Source of the DNA: Paraphysoderma sedebokerense | Taxonomy: Eukaryota; Blastocladiomycota; Physodermatomycetes; Physodermatales; Physodermataceae | Length of the DNA: 21,764 nt | Assembly (NCBI GenBank): GCA_025602915.1 | Contig: JAHLJZ010000156.1 | Location: forward strand, 1-21,764 | Direction: 5' to 3' | Shown: positions 1-11,018 of the stretch, piece after piece | Layout: each line of letters starts with the position of its first letter | Numbering within the stretch: position 1 is the first letter of the stretch | The notes under the pieces: generated by a model | Database searches by the model: none | Seen by the model: the letters and a program-made list of their open reading frames with translations, nothing else | Told to the model about the DNA's origin: nothing | Position numbers and translations under genes: made by a program

Positions 1-1013
1 CAGTTAAGGCAGAATATCATCATCAATTTGAACATGGATATCTTGGAGGAGAGGCAATGGCATTATTGGATGGTAAAATATTCTTCCAGTATTACAGTTC
101 GAAATCGGGAATGTTGGGCTAACAAAGAGAATGTGCTTAGAATGTGCTTTGATGGCGCAAGAATGCGGATTAAGCTCTTTAAGAAACGATGCGAAATACA
201 GCACCGATCTGCCAGAATCAAAAAAGATTGAACAGGAATTTCATTTCATTACGGAAGCATTGCCTGTCATTGAAAATAACTGGAGGTCATACATGGAATA
301 TCCTCTTATCGGAAGGATCGCCAAGAGAAAGGTTTCTTCGGTAAGTTCTGTCTCGTGTATGAGAAACTCTTCCCAGGTATTAATTTTCGTCGTTTTAGGC
401 CATTGCGACAACTGTTGAGATCTTGTCTGGGTATATTCACGCCCATCAACATTCTTTTGAGCATACAGAGAAGATTGCCGGCGAAATACCTTATATCCGT
501 GAACTCCGGAATCAGGTTGATGCAGTCTGCGATTTGGCAAAAGCGAAATTGCGACAGATTAACGAGCAATATCCGATCATTCTTCGCGAATTGTTAACTG
601 TCATGGCATCAAAGTATCTCATTCATGCCAAGCGTGAACTTGTGGAAGACTTTCACTCTGAAGGTTTTCTTGACGACAAAATTCAACAGCAGTTAATCGA
701 TCATCTGGAAAAGAAGCTTTGTCATTTGCACCATTTTCGACCTAACGTTTCCAAGACTTTCGGGCAAGATGACAAAACTCTCATCGCCCAAAGACAATCT
801 ATTTCTTCACCGAATAACTTGGGTTCCGACAAGAGCGATGTTCGTAGCCAAAGATCTTCTCTTTTAAGTGACAGATCTTTCAACGCTTACGGAAACTACA
901 GTCCCCGCACCAGCAGATTTATTAGTGTTCTTTATCCTCCAGGGAGTATAAACCCCGAGGCTTTGGAAAACGGAATTTATAATACTGAGGAGGGAATCAA
1001 CAAAAATGTATAA
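1..1013 (+). CDS. Na+/H+ exchanger copy 1 (CPA1, SOS1/SLC9C-like), C-terminal part only
   Basis: Only the cytoplasmic C-terminal region is in the window; the membrane domain lies off the left edge. My exons are 1-72, 141-340 and 399-1013 (stop TAA 1011-1013), with GT-AG introns 73-140 (donor GTAAAA) and 341-398 (donor GTAAGT). Identification rests on residue-level similarity to the C-terminus of the complete exchanger at 1414-4989: EYHHQFEHGYL, LPESKKIEQEF, YPLIGRIAKRK, YPIILRELLTVMASK and the end motif SPRTSRF..SVL all recur there. The piece before LLD resembles the region after the membrane domain of plant SOS1 and animal SLC9C proteins, where a regulatory helical domain follows. Function is inferred from the neighbour: Na+ (or K+)/H+ exchange at a membrane. 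The intron at 73-140 is absent at the matching point in copy 2. The last 80 residues are Ser-rich and poorly conserved. Confidence 0.8.
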
Positions 1014-1413
1014 TAATGTAATATTTAATGTGCACTATAAGCGGATAATTAACTATTGTATATATTAGTCATCAATGAATGGGGAATAGTCAAGAAACAA
1101 TTGCATTTAGTGAGCCGAAACAGCAGGATTGACTAGCTACAATCAACTCTTCGGGTAATTCTTCACTAATGTGCACTAAGGTTTGGGCTTTATCTCATGC
1201 CTCGTGCGCATGCGGTTTTTGGGGTTGCGTTTGGCAATACTCCATGTCATCCTTAAACTCATTGCTGAGCTCGCAACAGAGATGGCTTGAAAAGCCAACT
1301 CGCTATGCGGCCGTATGCATACATTTCATTTATTAACCGAGATTCCGTGGATTGACAGATAAGCAGATTTGATCCCGGTCCCATCAGATAATTCAGTATA
1401 AGTACCAGATAAA
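1014..1413. other. Intergenic region between the two exchangers
   Basis: About 400 bases separate the stop of exchanger copy 1 from the ATG of the proposed first exon of copy 2. It must hold the 3' end of copy 1 and the promoter of copy 2. I see no convincing ORF, RNA gene or long repeat. The part around 1190-1320 is visibly more GC-rich than its surroundings. Confidence 0.5.
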
Positions 1414-4400
1414 ATGCGGAATAGGAATAGTATCTTGTCGCTCTTGGCTCAAGTGCTCTTTCTCTTGGTCTTATTTCAAAGCGTCCAGGCCGCCGAGGAA
1501 GCTGGACCTAAGAAAGAAGGCAAGAATGAGAATCAGAATTCTAACAATGAAACAATGCAGAAGATGGAGCAAAGTATGTGGATTGATAAACTTTTCATCA
1601 CATTAGAGCAAATAACTCATTATCCCTTAGTCTATGTTATAATAAGTCCAGAAACTGTTTCTTAAAGTGGCACACAGAAAACCCCTAGTCAATAAAAGTT
1701 TAGAGTAATTATTTTATTGCCATATTTCTACAATAAAATAAGTATATCAGCTGAGTTCACTGTCCTGCAAATTTGCAGGTGAACGCGTACGGGATGCAGT
1801 GATTTGGAGGTCCACTAGCACGTATACGTTGATGATCAAGTTAATTCATTATTGGGGGCTGATTACATATATATAGTATATACAAGTAAATGCTGAGTAT
1901 TACATAATATTGCGCATCTAGCTTAAAGCCCAAGCATGGTAATACTAAATGATTGGTAATATAAGTGATGATGGGTTAGGTGCAGTCATCTTACAAGATC
2001 AATTTTCAACACGGGAGAAGGGATATTATTCTGCCAGAACCCGTAATCGAAGTCGCACTACCATTCGTGTTTTTCAGTTTAGCTTTTGGCTCGGTTTTAC
2101 AACACTTTTTAAAACAGCTACCTAAATTTCTACGAATACCGTACACTGTGGCATTATTTCTGGTTGGAATTTCGATCGCTGCTATTGAAAGTGCTCTCCG
2201 AAAATCACACACTCTTGGACATTTAGGCGAATCCATTGACGTCACCACCAAGATTGACCCTCGAGTTATTCTTTTTTTACTTCTTCCGCCTTTAGTATTT
2301 GAGTCAGCATTTTCGATCAATTGGCATGTTTTTAAACGGTGAGTTTATTTTTATTGCTTGCACTCTATAGACCCTTTCAGGTTTTGTTAGACTAATCCGT
2401 TCGCAATCTAGAGTTGTCAGCAGTGCGGGGATACTGGCTCTTCCATCCGTATTTATTTCAGTGGCCCTAACGGCAGCCTACTTCATGTTAGCTACTTCTT
2501 CCTAATTATAACGACATTAGATAAATCAATACTTACATATGACTGACCAATAGGGGCGTATCATCTTACAATTGGACTTGGGCAAAATCGTTGCTGTTAG
2601 GCAGCATCCTCTCAACGACTGATCCAGTGGCAGTTGTGGCCGCCCTTCAGTCCGTAGGCGCTCCTGCAAGGATATCGACACTGATAGAAGGCGCTGCGCT
2701 TCTTAACGATGGTTCAGCTTTCGTGCTGTTTATAATTCTATCTGACATTATCACAGGAGCTGTAAAAGGTCCATTGGGGCTTATCGGTATGCTTCTTTTC
2801 TCCCCCGCAATCATGCGACATACAGTCTAATCAATGAGCTTACTATAGGATTTACTATTAAGTTAACACTTGGAGGTCCCTTGATCGGGCTTTTGATGGC
2901 ATTCGGAACAACTAAATTTGTTCGTCTGGTATTTAATAACGCTTTAATCGAAACCACAGCTATAATGATATCAGTCTATGCCACATTTTTCATTGCCGAA
3001 GACGAGTTACATACATCAGGTGTGCTAGCGGTCCTTGCTTTCGGCCTGTACATGGCTTATCGAGGGAAATTTGAGCTCAGTCATGAAATTGAGGAACATT
3101 TTCATACAAATCTCACCCAATGTACGTTCTCTTGTTTTGCTATGCTGTCAGCAATTCTAAATTAATTAAATAATCTGATTGTCCGTTTTTACAGTTGCGT
3201 ACTGGGCCAACACTTTTTTGTTTCTTGCCGCTGGAATTTTAACGTATGACAAACTGTCGATTACAAATGTAAGCACAAACCCCGTGAATTGGTTGGTGCT
3301 ATTGGGATTTTATCTCGCCAGTTATGTCATTCGGTTTATTTCGATCGGAATTTTTTTTCCAATCCTTTCACGGGTGGGTTATGGAATGCGCTGGAAAGAT
3401 GTATCGTTCCTTGTATGGACTGGAATTAGAGGTGGAATTTCTATCACTCTGTCTCTTTTGCTCGATTTACAAACCGGTGAACAGGTTAGGATTATGTAGA
3501 AATTTGACATGATGAATATTTCACTAAGCTCGAAACTATATAGGATCCAACGTTTCATGGTCTGGTAGCATTTCATGTTGCAGGAATGGTTTTTCTCACG
3601 ATGTTAATCAATGGAAGTACCACTGAACGTGTATACAATGGATTACGCATCGATAAACCCAACCCGTTCCTCCCACACCAAGTACAATCTGCATTGGATT
3701 CACTTGAGCATGATTACCGCAAGAAAGAAAAGCAAATTCGAAAGGGATGGCTGTACCGTTATGCCGATTTTGATGCTGTTATGACGATTGTGCCTGATTT
3801 CAGATTTGCTAAAATCGCCGGAACTCGATTGTATTTTCAGCAAAGCGTTACAAAAACTATTCAAGAAGAAACGGAAGTAGCTTTATCTTCTATCAGACGT
3901 CCGAGTGCAGACCAAACAGACTGGAGGATGAGTGTTCTTCAACCGGTAAGCATTGTATTAATTGGTTTAAATTACCTGGAATCAGCCGACTTACGACAAA
4001 TTTAAATGTTATTTGTAGCAATCAAAAATTCTCATGGAAAAACCGAATAAGCGAAGATCTTACTTTCCACGATCAGTTTCAGTTCCCGAGGACATGACAG
4101 AAGACATGGAAAATCACATCAATACAATTTTCCTGAATGCAGTCAGAGCCAATTATCATCACCAGTTCGCTCATGGATACCTAAGCGGCGAATCTACCGC
4201 CCTATTATGCGAGTGTGCAGATATGGCTGGGGATTGCGGCAAGTCTTCTATGCGTCAAGATCCGAAATACAGTGCAAATCTTCCGGAGTCCAAGAAAATT
4301 GAGCAGGAATTTGAGTTTATCATTTCTGTGTTGCCATCGATTGACGACAAATGGAAGGCGTACATGCATTATCCTATTGTTGGGGAATTGGCCAGGAAGA

Positions 4401-4989
4401 AAATCTCTAATGTGCGTATGACTTCTCCTCCATTATGGTCTTCGTATTGACAGTATTAACTGATCCATAATTTGCAGGCTATTGCTACCACTGCAGAAAT
4501 ACTATTCGGTTTATACATGCACATCATCATTCGTTAAAACAAATGGACAAAGTTGCTGGTGAAATTCCATATCTCGCTTCTCTGAAGTATCAAGTGAACA
4601 CGGTCAGCGAACGTGCTAAGACCAAATTAAGAGATATCGACGATACATATCCAATAATTCTCCGAGAATTACTCACAGTAATGGCCTCCAAGAATCTTAT
4701 TCAATCCAAAAGAGAACTCGTGGAACAGTATTATGAAGAAGGTTTTCTCAACTGCAAAATTCAACAACAACTGGTTGAACACCTCGAGGATAGGTTGTCG
4801 CATCTACACAGTTTTCGCCCCACCGTTTCGACATTACCAAACCAAGAAGCCTCGGACGTATTGAAATTAAATCGAGATATTTCTCGACCAGTCAATTTGG
4901 CACATGATGAGGCTCCACCAAGTCCTAGAGCAAACAGATACGTTAGTGTGTTGTTCTCCTCACGTCCGCCACGACCACAGGAACCATAA
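1414..4989 (+). CDS. Na+/H+ exchanger copy 2 (CPA1, SOS1/SLC9C-like)
   Basis: Predicted electroneutral Na+(K+)/H+ exchanger. Exons: 1414-1573 (tentative), 2038-2338, 2412-2486, 2554-2786, 2849-3121, 3195-3484, 3544-3945, 4019-4415, 4478-4989; 880 aa if all are used. The first exon encodes a signal-peptide-like hydrophobic stretch and then a Lys/Glu/Asn-rich linker. The membrane domain begins PVIEVALPFVFF. It carries LLLPPLVFESAF, the STTDPVAVVA segment (Asp near residue 202), the CPA1 ion-site pair ND in GAALLNDGSA (near residues 230-231), and GIRGGISITL in a late helix. After the membrane domain comes a helical cytoplasmic region shared with copy 1. I saw no cyclic-nucleotide-binding domain. 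Exon 8 differs from copy 1 by one base of frame; a donor at 4416 (GTATGA) instead of 4412 (GTGCGT) keeps the frame open. The family call is strong; the start and that junction are uncertain. Confidence 0.82.
1574..2037 (+). other. Proposed long first intron of exchanger copy 2
   Basis: The reading frame that opens at 1980 has no ATG before the first membrane helix, so an upstream exon is required. GTATGT at 1574 after the signal-peptide exon and the AG at 2036-2037 join in phase and give Gln-Lys-Pro-Val-Ile-Glu. A branch-like TACTAA lies at 1943-1948, about 90 bases from that acceptor. At 464 nt this is far longer than the other introns of the gene (59-73 nt) and it contains one copy of the dispersed repeat described at 1795-1885, which may explain the length. 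Confidence 0.4.
1795..1885 (+). repeat. Dispersed repeat, copy 1
   Basis: A 27-base core (1795-1821) matches 20921-20947 at 26 positions, including an exact 22-base run at 1800-1821 that contains GGAGGTCCACTAGCAC. Weaker similarity continues for roughly 60 bases (TTATTGGG, then TATATAC and ACAAG) with small gaps. Both copies have the same orientation. No coding potential is seen. It could be the relic of a short non-autonomous element. Confidence 0.55.
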
Positions 4990-5512
4990 GATTTCTCTCG
5001 ACTAGACCTTCTTGAGTTTTAAGTAAATTAATTAAATAATGGTTTGCGCTGGTCGCACTGAAATCCTATTAGTGATATAACCTAATCACATAATAACGCA
5101 TAATGTAATAATCTAATACCAATTAATGTAGTAAGTTCAGACTATGATACAGTATCTTGAATAGATATAATTCTAATTTTAATCATTAACTCATATTAAA
5201 GTTAACGTTGATAATCTGAAATCATAGTCTTTGTCGATGCTTGGGACAACTTACATTTGCTTCCCCTTCATTTTCCAAATTATGCCAACAGCAGAAAGAT
5301 ATAGTCTGAAAAAATTAAAGCATTGTGTCTATCTATTCGAGTTTAACATATTCCGAGCACCGAAGTTATATTCGATTAAATTCTCCGTTTCTTCAATCAA
5401 CGTGGGTCTCAATGGGCGCTGACCAATTTACGTGCGCCAGGACCGCTTTTTTCAATGCTCAACGCCAAAAATTCGAAGTGGTTCTCATTTCAGAATTGGA
5501 ATCTTCATTGCG
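4990..5512. other. Intergenic region and 5' leader of the ThrE gene
   Basis: This AT-rich stretch holds the end of exchanger 2 and the promoter of the ThrE-like gene. A possible leader intron could run from GTGGGT at 5402 to the pyrimidine-rich acceptor ending at 5493, but this is speculative. The reading frame upstream of 5513 has no ATG, so 5513 is the first usable start. No RNA gene or repeat is seen. Confidence 0.45.
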
Positions 5513-8286
5513 ATGAGTACATTCCTATCGACATCAATATCAAATAATGAGAAATATTTTGGAGCAAAGAATGACGAGGAAGAACCCATCCATAACAAGG
5601 ACATGCCAACTTCCCCAATTGCTATACCGACAGTGAAACTATCGTCCCAGCCAAAGTCGCCAGCTACTCTATCTGAAAAATTCGAAAGTAATAACGGACT
5701 TCAACCTGGAATAAAACTTTCCACATCACCCACTAAATCTCCTCTACAACTATTATCATCTTCGCTATCATCTTCCTTTGGCGGAGCCCCATCTAATGGA
5801 AAGCCGGCGTTCAGTATTCCTCATTTGTTGTACAGAGATTTAAACGAGCAAGTTGTTATATCGGTTCAACCGACGGCCAATAATGGCGACACATATCTGG
5901 ATTTCGATAGTGAAAGTGTTAAGAATAGTGATTCTTCAGACTCAATTAATTCTCTCGCATCAGCGGAAGATGTCAGTGAGAGTATACAAGCTCGAATGGC
6001 AACTCAAAATCACATTACGGCGCTAGACAATGCGATTGCTTCTACAGTGCCAGATATGTCGATATCGCAGCCGCATACGAAACCACAATTACCATTGCCT
6101 ACGGATAAGCCCACTCCTGTCGTAGAAACGATTCCTGTGGTCGCTGTCCCCAATCCGGCCGACTCAACGTCCACGAGCAACGAAACCTCAATTGATACAC
6201 CAAAAGCAGCCCCAATGACAACAGATTATATATCGTCAAATTTTCGGAGTCGTCCAGAATCGATTGCATCTAATTCTCACAATTATATGCCAAAGCACTC
6301 TAGAAATGTGTCAGTTTCGTCGTCCCGCCGTAGAAGTAATGTAGCGGGTGAAGATTTATTTGATGAGAATACAAGGGGTCGTAGTCGTTCAAGACATAGC
6401 AGAAACACCTCACGAGATGGATCAAGGAGCGAATGGCACGGTCGCTCTAATTCTCCCAATGAGGAAGAGTTGTTTGAAATCAAGAAACGGTTTTTAGAGA
6501 AGTTAGCTGAAGCGCTCTTTATGTGCGCTGCCCCTACACATCGTTTAGAGTACGATTCTTTTTTTGCTTGTCCAGCAATTGCTTTGACCCTAACTTATAT
6601 CTACACAGACACCTTCTCGTAATGGCGTCAGAAGCCCTGAAACTGAAATCCCATTTCGCCATATTCCCGAATCTCCTAATCATTTACTGTGAATCTCAGA
6701 AGATACGATTGAAGGAAACGGTATTAGTGACTGCTACCCCTTCGTACGATCTCGCCAAACTTTATGTCATCAATGCCATCACCAAGCAACTGGCAGAAAA
6801 GGAAATTTCACTTGAAATTGCTACCAGAAAGATGGAAGAACTTATTGCTTCACCTCATTCTTGGTCGCTGTTATCACTTCTAATAACGGGCGCTCTATCA
6901 TCATTTCTAATTACTCCATTGGCCTTTTATGGAACCTGGGTTGATGCGTTTATATCTGGTCTCATTGGTGGGATTGTTGGTGTATTTAATTATTTTGCTA
7001 AATTAAGAGATAATCCATTTCGATATTTATCCGATGCAATATGCGCAATGTCCGCGAGTATTTTCGGTGTGTTGATGAAGTATGCTGTTGAATCTTGGGG
7101 ATGGTACCCTCAAGTATGCTGGACCACCACTGTATTAAGTGGGTTGTTGATTTTGCTTCCTGGTTTACACATTAGGTAAGGCTTCATTCAAACTTCAGTT
7201 CCGTTAATTAATTCTCGTTGGCTAGCATTAACTGTACTTCGAATTTATTCGTAAAAAGTACATCATTTGTAGAACTTTCATCCCAGCACGTCATGTCCGG
7301 AACCGTTCGATTGGCTCATGGTCTTGTTAAATCACTTACCCTTGGTCTCGGGATCGCCTTGGGTACTCGAATCTGTACATTCATCAACCCTAATTTAACT
7401 ATTCGACTTTCCGATCAATGTCGAACTGAATCTTATCCGATATGGGTATTTATGATATTGATTATATTCTTCTCTATTTCATTGAGCATACAATTGCAAG
7501 CTACACATAAACAGTTGGGTATCATGGCATTCACAACCTTGGTGGCGTATTGGGTGAATTGGGCCCTGACTCAAAATGGTACGATGTTGATTTATTTCTT
7601 CCTAACCGGTGATTTACGTCAACCTATACACTAACTCTATCCTAAAAAATCATTTCTGATGTTGCTATCCTAAAACGAATGATAATCAACCAATTATACT
7701 TAAATAATTCCTTCCAGAAAATACTGTTGAAACCACCGCGGCATTCACATCCTTTGTCGTTGGCCTCATCAGCAATACCTACTCCCGCTTCACTGGCAAC
7801 CCAGGGATTGCACCTACGTTGTCGGGTGTCTTATTTCTTGTACCAGGAGGATTAGGTGTCAAAAGTTCATTAAAAATACTTGATCAGGATATATCAAGTG
7901 GGAGTAAATTTTCGTTTCAAGTGATTGTCATCGCTTTGAGTATTAGTTTGGGCTTACTGGGAAGTAGAATAATACCTCCTGTGGAGACACATTTGAGCAA
8001 AAAGAAGGTTGAGAAGAATATAGTAATTGGAGCCGAGAAAGAGAATATAGGAAACGGAAAAGACGGCAGTGAAAGTCGGAAGGGGAGCGGAGAAGGAGAT
8101 AGAGAGGAAATTGCAGACAAGAAGGGGCGGAAAGTAACGATTTCGATACCGATGTTGCCGCTGAGGAAAAAGACGAATGAAAGAGATGGAAAAAAGGAAG
8201 ATAATTCGTTAAAAAGTAGTACAGAATTAGACGGTATATCTAAAAGAAGAGAAAGTGTTCAGAAATTGATGAACACGGATCATTAG
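5513..8286 (+). CDS. ThrE/DUF1212 membrane protein, Prm10-like
   Basis: Four exons: 5513-6549, 6609-7175, 7259-7578, 7718-8286; 830 aa. The first 330 residues are Ser/Pro/Thr-rich and probably disordered, with an Arg/Ser-rich part (RRRS, RGRSRSRHSR). The DUF1212 (ThrE) domain starts near residue 330 with FLEKLAEALFMCAAPTHRLE; APTHR-(L/I)-E is a hallmark of the family. It continues with ASEALKLKSHFAIFP and then about ten hydrophobic segments, with PGLH, SGTVRLAHGL and FLVPGGLGVKSS as landmarks of the second half. In bacteria, relatives export threonine and other small solutes; the yeast relative Prm10 (YJL108C) is pheromone-regulated and its substrate is unknown, so no substrate is claimed. 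The 95-residue tail is highly charged. Donors at 6550 and 7579 are both GTACGA. The acceptor at 7258 was chosen because it gives the family spacing between PG and VELSS. Confidence 0.85.
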
Positions 8287-8406
8287 ACGACATCTCAATA
8301 AAGTGCATATACCAATTTAAAAAAGAAATAAATCCTTTTATCATCTCAATATATGTTAATAACTCACTTGAATCGCGGGACTCTTGCTCTTTCTCTAAAT
8401 TCAGTC

Positions 8407-8667
8407 TCAACTTTTCTTTTGACTTTCGTTTTTCTCCTCTACACTCCTCCTCTCTTCCCACTGTCTCCAACACTCTTTGAAAGATTTCATCTCATTTTTA
8501 CATTCCCTCCAATCTTTTTTATTCAAATAACAATCTTGCAGTTTTTCATGAGCTCCGAAACACCCGGTCTTTTGAATTCGAAGCAGATAGGGGTCATCCT
8601 CTTCCGAATTTTGTGTCGCCGAGGAGGAATCAGATTTCGTCGGTGTGTATTTTTGATGATGAGACAT
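8407..8667 (-). CDS. COA4: COA4, twin CX9C cytochrome c oxidase assembly factor
   Basis: Single exon, 86 aa. Two CX9C motifs are visible: Cys36/Cys46 and Cys56/Cys66, with the family-like DWRECKNEMKSFKEC around the second. Such proteins fold as a helical hairpin with two disulphides in the mitochondrial intermembrane space, imported through Mia40. COA4 is needed for cytochrome c oxidase assembly. The Asp/Glu-rich stretch before the first motif (SEEDDPYLLRIQKTGC) matches animal COA4 (a DDEEEDP-like region, then SGC). The ATG at 8667 is the first Met in frame. The gene is convergent with the ThrE gene, with only 120 bases between the two stops, so the transcripts may overlap at their 3' ends. 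Confidence 0.85.
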   Translation of the reverse strand: MSHHQKYTPTKSDSSSATQNSEEDDPYLLRIQKTGCFGAHEKLQDCYLNKKDWRECKNEMKSFKECWRQWEERRSVEEKNESQKKS

Positions 8668-9013
8668 GACGTATAAATGAGTTGGCTATAGTTAAGATGG
8701 TAAAATCTGATAAAGAAGAGGAGGAATGACTATTGACCACTGACCAGGGGCTCGCGCATTATGAAGTAAACAAAAACTGATCGACAGAGCTAGCGAACGG
8801 CAATCCATGTTTTTTTCGGATACTGAGCAGATATATCCATTCAAAAAGAGAACTCATGCTGCTATGTATTATACACACTGTATACAATCTGTGTATATTA
8901 TTCAATAATGACTCTAATAACAACACTACCGTTGCTCACATTGTAGGCATTGTCTTGACAAAACTGCTTCGGTGCAAACATTCTTATTTTGTCCCTCCAT
9001 TCTCTACGAGGAC
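8668..9013. other. COA4 promoter region and EB1 3' end
   Basis: About 346 bases upstream of COA4 and downstream of EB1, both on the - strand. An 8-bp perfect inverted repeat (8870-8877 and 8890-8897, 12-base loop) could form a small hairpin in the EB1 3' region. No ORF or RNA gene is seen. Confidence 0.4.
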
Positions 9014-10691
9014 CTAAAAGGTCTCCAAATCATCCTGTTCGGCACCCATCATTATGCCTGTACCATTACCCATGTCAGCGCCAACATTCAAACCTGACAT
9101 TCCTTCCACCGCACCTTCAAGAGCAGCATTGACACCGCCAACAATATTTCCAGGAACAACTGTTAAATCAGCCACCCCTTCGACACCTTCTGTCTCAGGC
9201 ACTTCGAATCCTTCTTCGGTGCTATACAAAATATCGGTCATTTCTTTCATAAAATCTCTCAATTCAGGAGAAAGAAGTTCTGGCGGGGTAGACGTGTTTT
9301 TAGTTTGAATAATAATTTCAATATCTCTCAGTTTTCCAAAATAAAAATCTCTTTCAGTTTCTAATCCAGACATTGTAGCTTTTAACTCTTCTAGTTCTTT
9401 CGTCAGTTCTTGAACTTGTCTCGATGCTGTTGCAGAAGCAGAGGGTGACTTCGGGGATGTTATAGTAGAAGTGGATCTGGAGGGTCTCGAAGATGATGTA
9501 GACGACGAGAGTTTAGAATTTGATGTCCTGGTCGTGGAAGAAGGGTAGGATCTTGACAATGTAGTGTTGGACGAGGACTTGGACATACGGCCACCAGTCG
9601 ATTTTCGACGAGATAAGGCATCGTAGTGACCTCCCGGAAAGTGTGTATCTTTTCATCATACGTACAACAAATGTAAGAAGCCTCGTCGTCAAATAACACC
9701 AGGTAAATATCGGTAACAAACCATGATATTTTTTCATCCATTGCATAAATTCGATGTTGTCTTGGAACTTGCATTTTAGTAAACGTTGCACTACAGTGGC
9801 AGAGTCAGTGATAAGTTCATTACGCAGGAAGTTACTTGATGCGTTTTGGTTTCTTAAAGGACAAGCAAACAAACCTGGGATAACTTTATCAATTCGATGA
9901 TTATTGAAAGCCAACTGTAAAACTTTGTAATTGGCAACGTATTCGTATTCGTGTTTAGCATCAAATTTCACTTTTTGCATTGCAACATCACCTAAAGTAG
10001 ATACACAATATCGGGTCAGTAAAATAATAAATTCGAACAGAAATATAAGCAGTACTTACCGTAAATTGAATCGATTATTTGGCAATAGCTAAGCACAACG
10101 GACAAAATTGAAAACAGATGAAGAGATTTAGCCCCCATATTCTTTTGGTATTATATTGGCTAGGAAACAGTTTAAATTCTGTCATTCCGAAATCTTCTTC
10201 ACCACTGCTCTCTCTCCTCCCTAACCTCACAGCTCACCAAAATTCAAACGTTGAAATAAAAATCGTGAAACGTACGCGGCGCCTAAAGCAACAAAACATA
10301 AAAGTGTACAGATTTGGACGGAAAAGAAAGCAAAAAGGAACCATATTGAGTTAATCAATCTATTAGCTACCACTTAATAAAATAAACCGCTGACGAAAAA
10401 ACGTAGAAAGAGTTACGAACCAGTCCCTAATTGCTCAATTTTCGTATAATTCAACTGCAGCAGATTATTCAGCCAAGCTAATAATTCGACTCTTGATTCA
10501 GCCTTTTCAGATTCATTATTATTTGGGATTTGTGTTGATCATCGAGATGGTGGTGGTAGAGTAGCAAAACGAACAAAGTTAATTGAAGTGGATAAGCAAG
10601 GGATAATAGAGCAACAGGTGGTGTAAGCTGGACGACCGTAACACTTCAAAAGAGCAAGACGGGAAACACAAAGACCAAAGACTCATACCAT
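9014..10691 (-). CDS. BIM1: EB1-family microtubule plus-end-tracking protein (Bim1/Mal3)
   Basis: Six exons on the - strand: 10689-10691 (ATG only), 10417-10502, 10060-10088, 9875-9991, 9722-9790, 9014-9648; 312 aa. The N-terminal calponin-homology domain has [46 protein letters not shown] and [13 protein letters not shown], all typical of EB1. A Ser/Thr-rich basic linker covers about 123-178. The coiled coil and EB homology region starts near 180, with the signature [10 protein letters not shown] at 203-212 and [14 protein letters not shown] near 240-253. The tail ends DDLETF, an acidic-aromatic end like the EEY/F motif that binds CAP-Gly proteins. The usual KKYWD appears here as KKYHD. EB1 proteins track growing microtubule ends and recruit +TIPs. 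The frame has a stop upstream of exon 2 and no internal ATG, which forces the tiny first exon. Introns 1 and 2 (186 and 328 nt) are unusually long. Confidence 0.88.
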
Positions 10692-11018
10692 TGATTGTAT
10701 ACGAACTTGAAACTAAACTTTAGCAGCAAAAGAGCAGAGTTTGCAGTTGCGGAATGAACGTTGCGGATTGAATTGCGAGTAGTGGAACGCCCATTGTGTT
10801 GGCCTAGCAGCGAGTTCTTGGTTCCACCATCATCATTTTATTGTCACGCTAAGTTATATACAAATTACACAAGATATGGACATCTTCATTAACTGCCAGT
10901 ACAGGAATTTTAAGCTAAATACAAGGATGAGCGCAATGACTAGTGTACACTATTACAATTTTGTCCTGATTTTCTTTTTCTTTCTGCCATCTTTGTCGGT
11001 GTTTCGGTCGCCAGATAG
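10692..11018. other. EB1 promoter region and HSP104 3' end
   Basis: About 327 bases between the HSP104 stop and the EB1 ATG, both genes on the - strand. It must hold the HSP104 polyadenylation signals and the EB1 promoter. I see no convincing motif or second gene. Confidence 0.4.

Noticed and set aside
4412-4540. Programmed ribosomal frameshifting in exchanger 2
   Set aside because: No slippery heptamer or clear downstream structure; the alternative donor at 4416 or an assembly indel is simpler.
8870-8897. 8-bp inverted repeat near the EB1 3' end as a terminator
   Set aside because: Short, AT-rich arms with a 12-base loop are expected by chance in this composition, and fungal mRNA genes do not use hairpin terminators.
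10118-10354. 78-codon + strand ORF with a hydrophobic start
   Set aside because: It lies inside the long intron 2 of EB1 on the opposite strand; the basic tail looks like chance and no splice or homology supports it.
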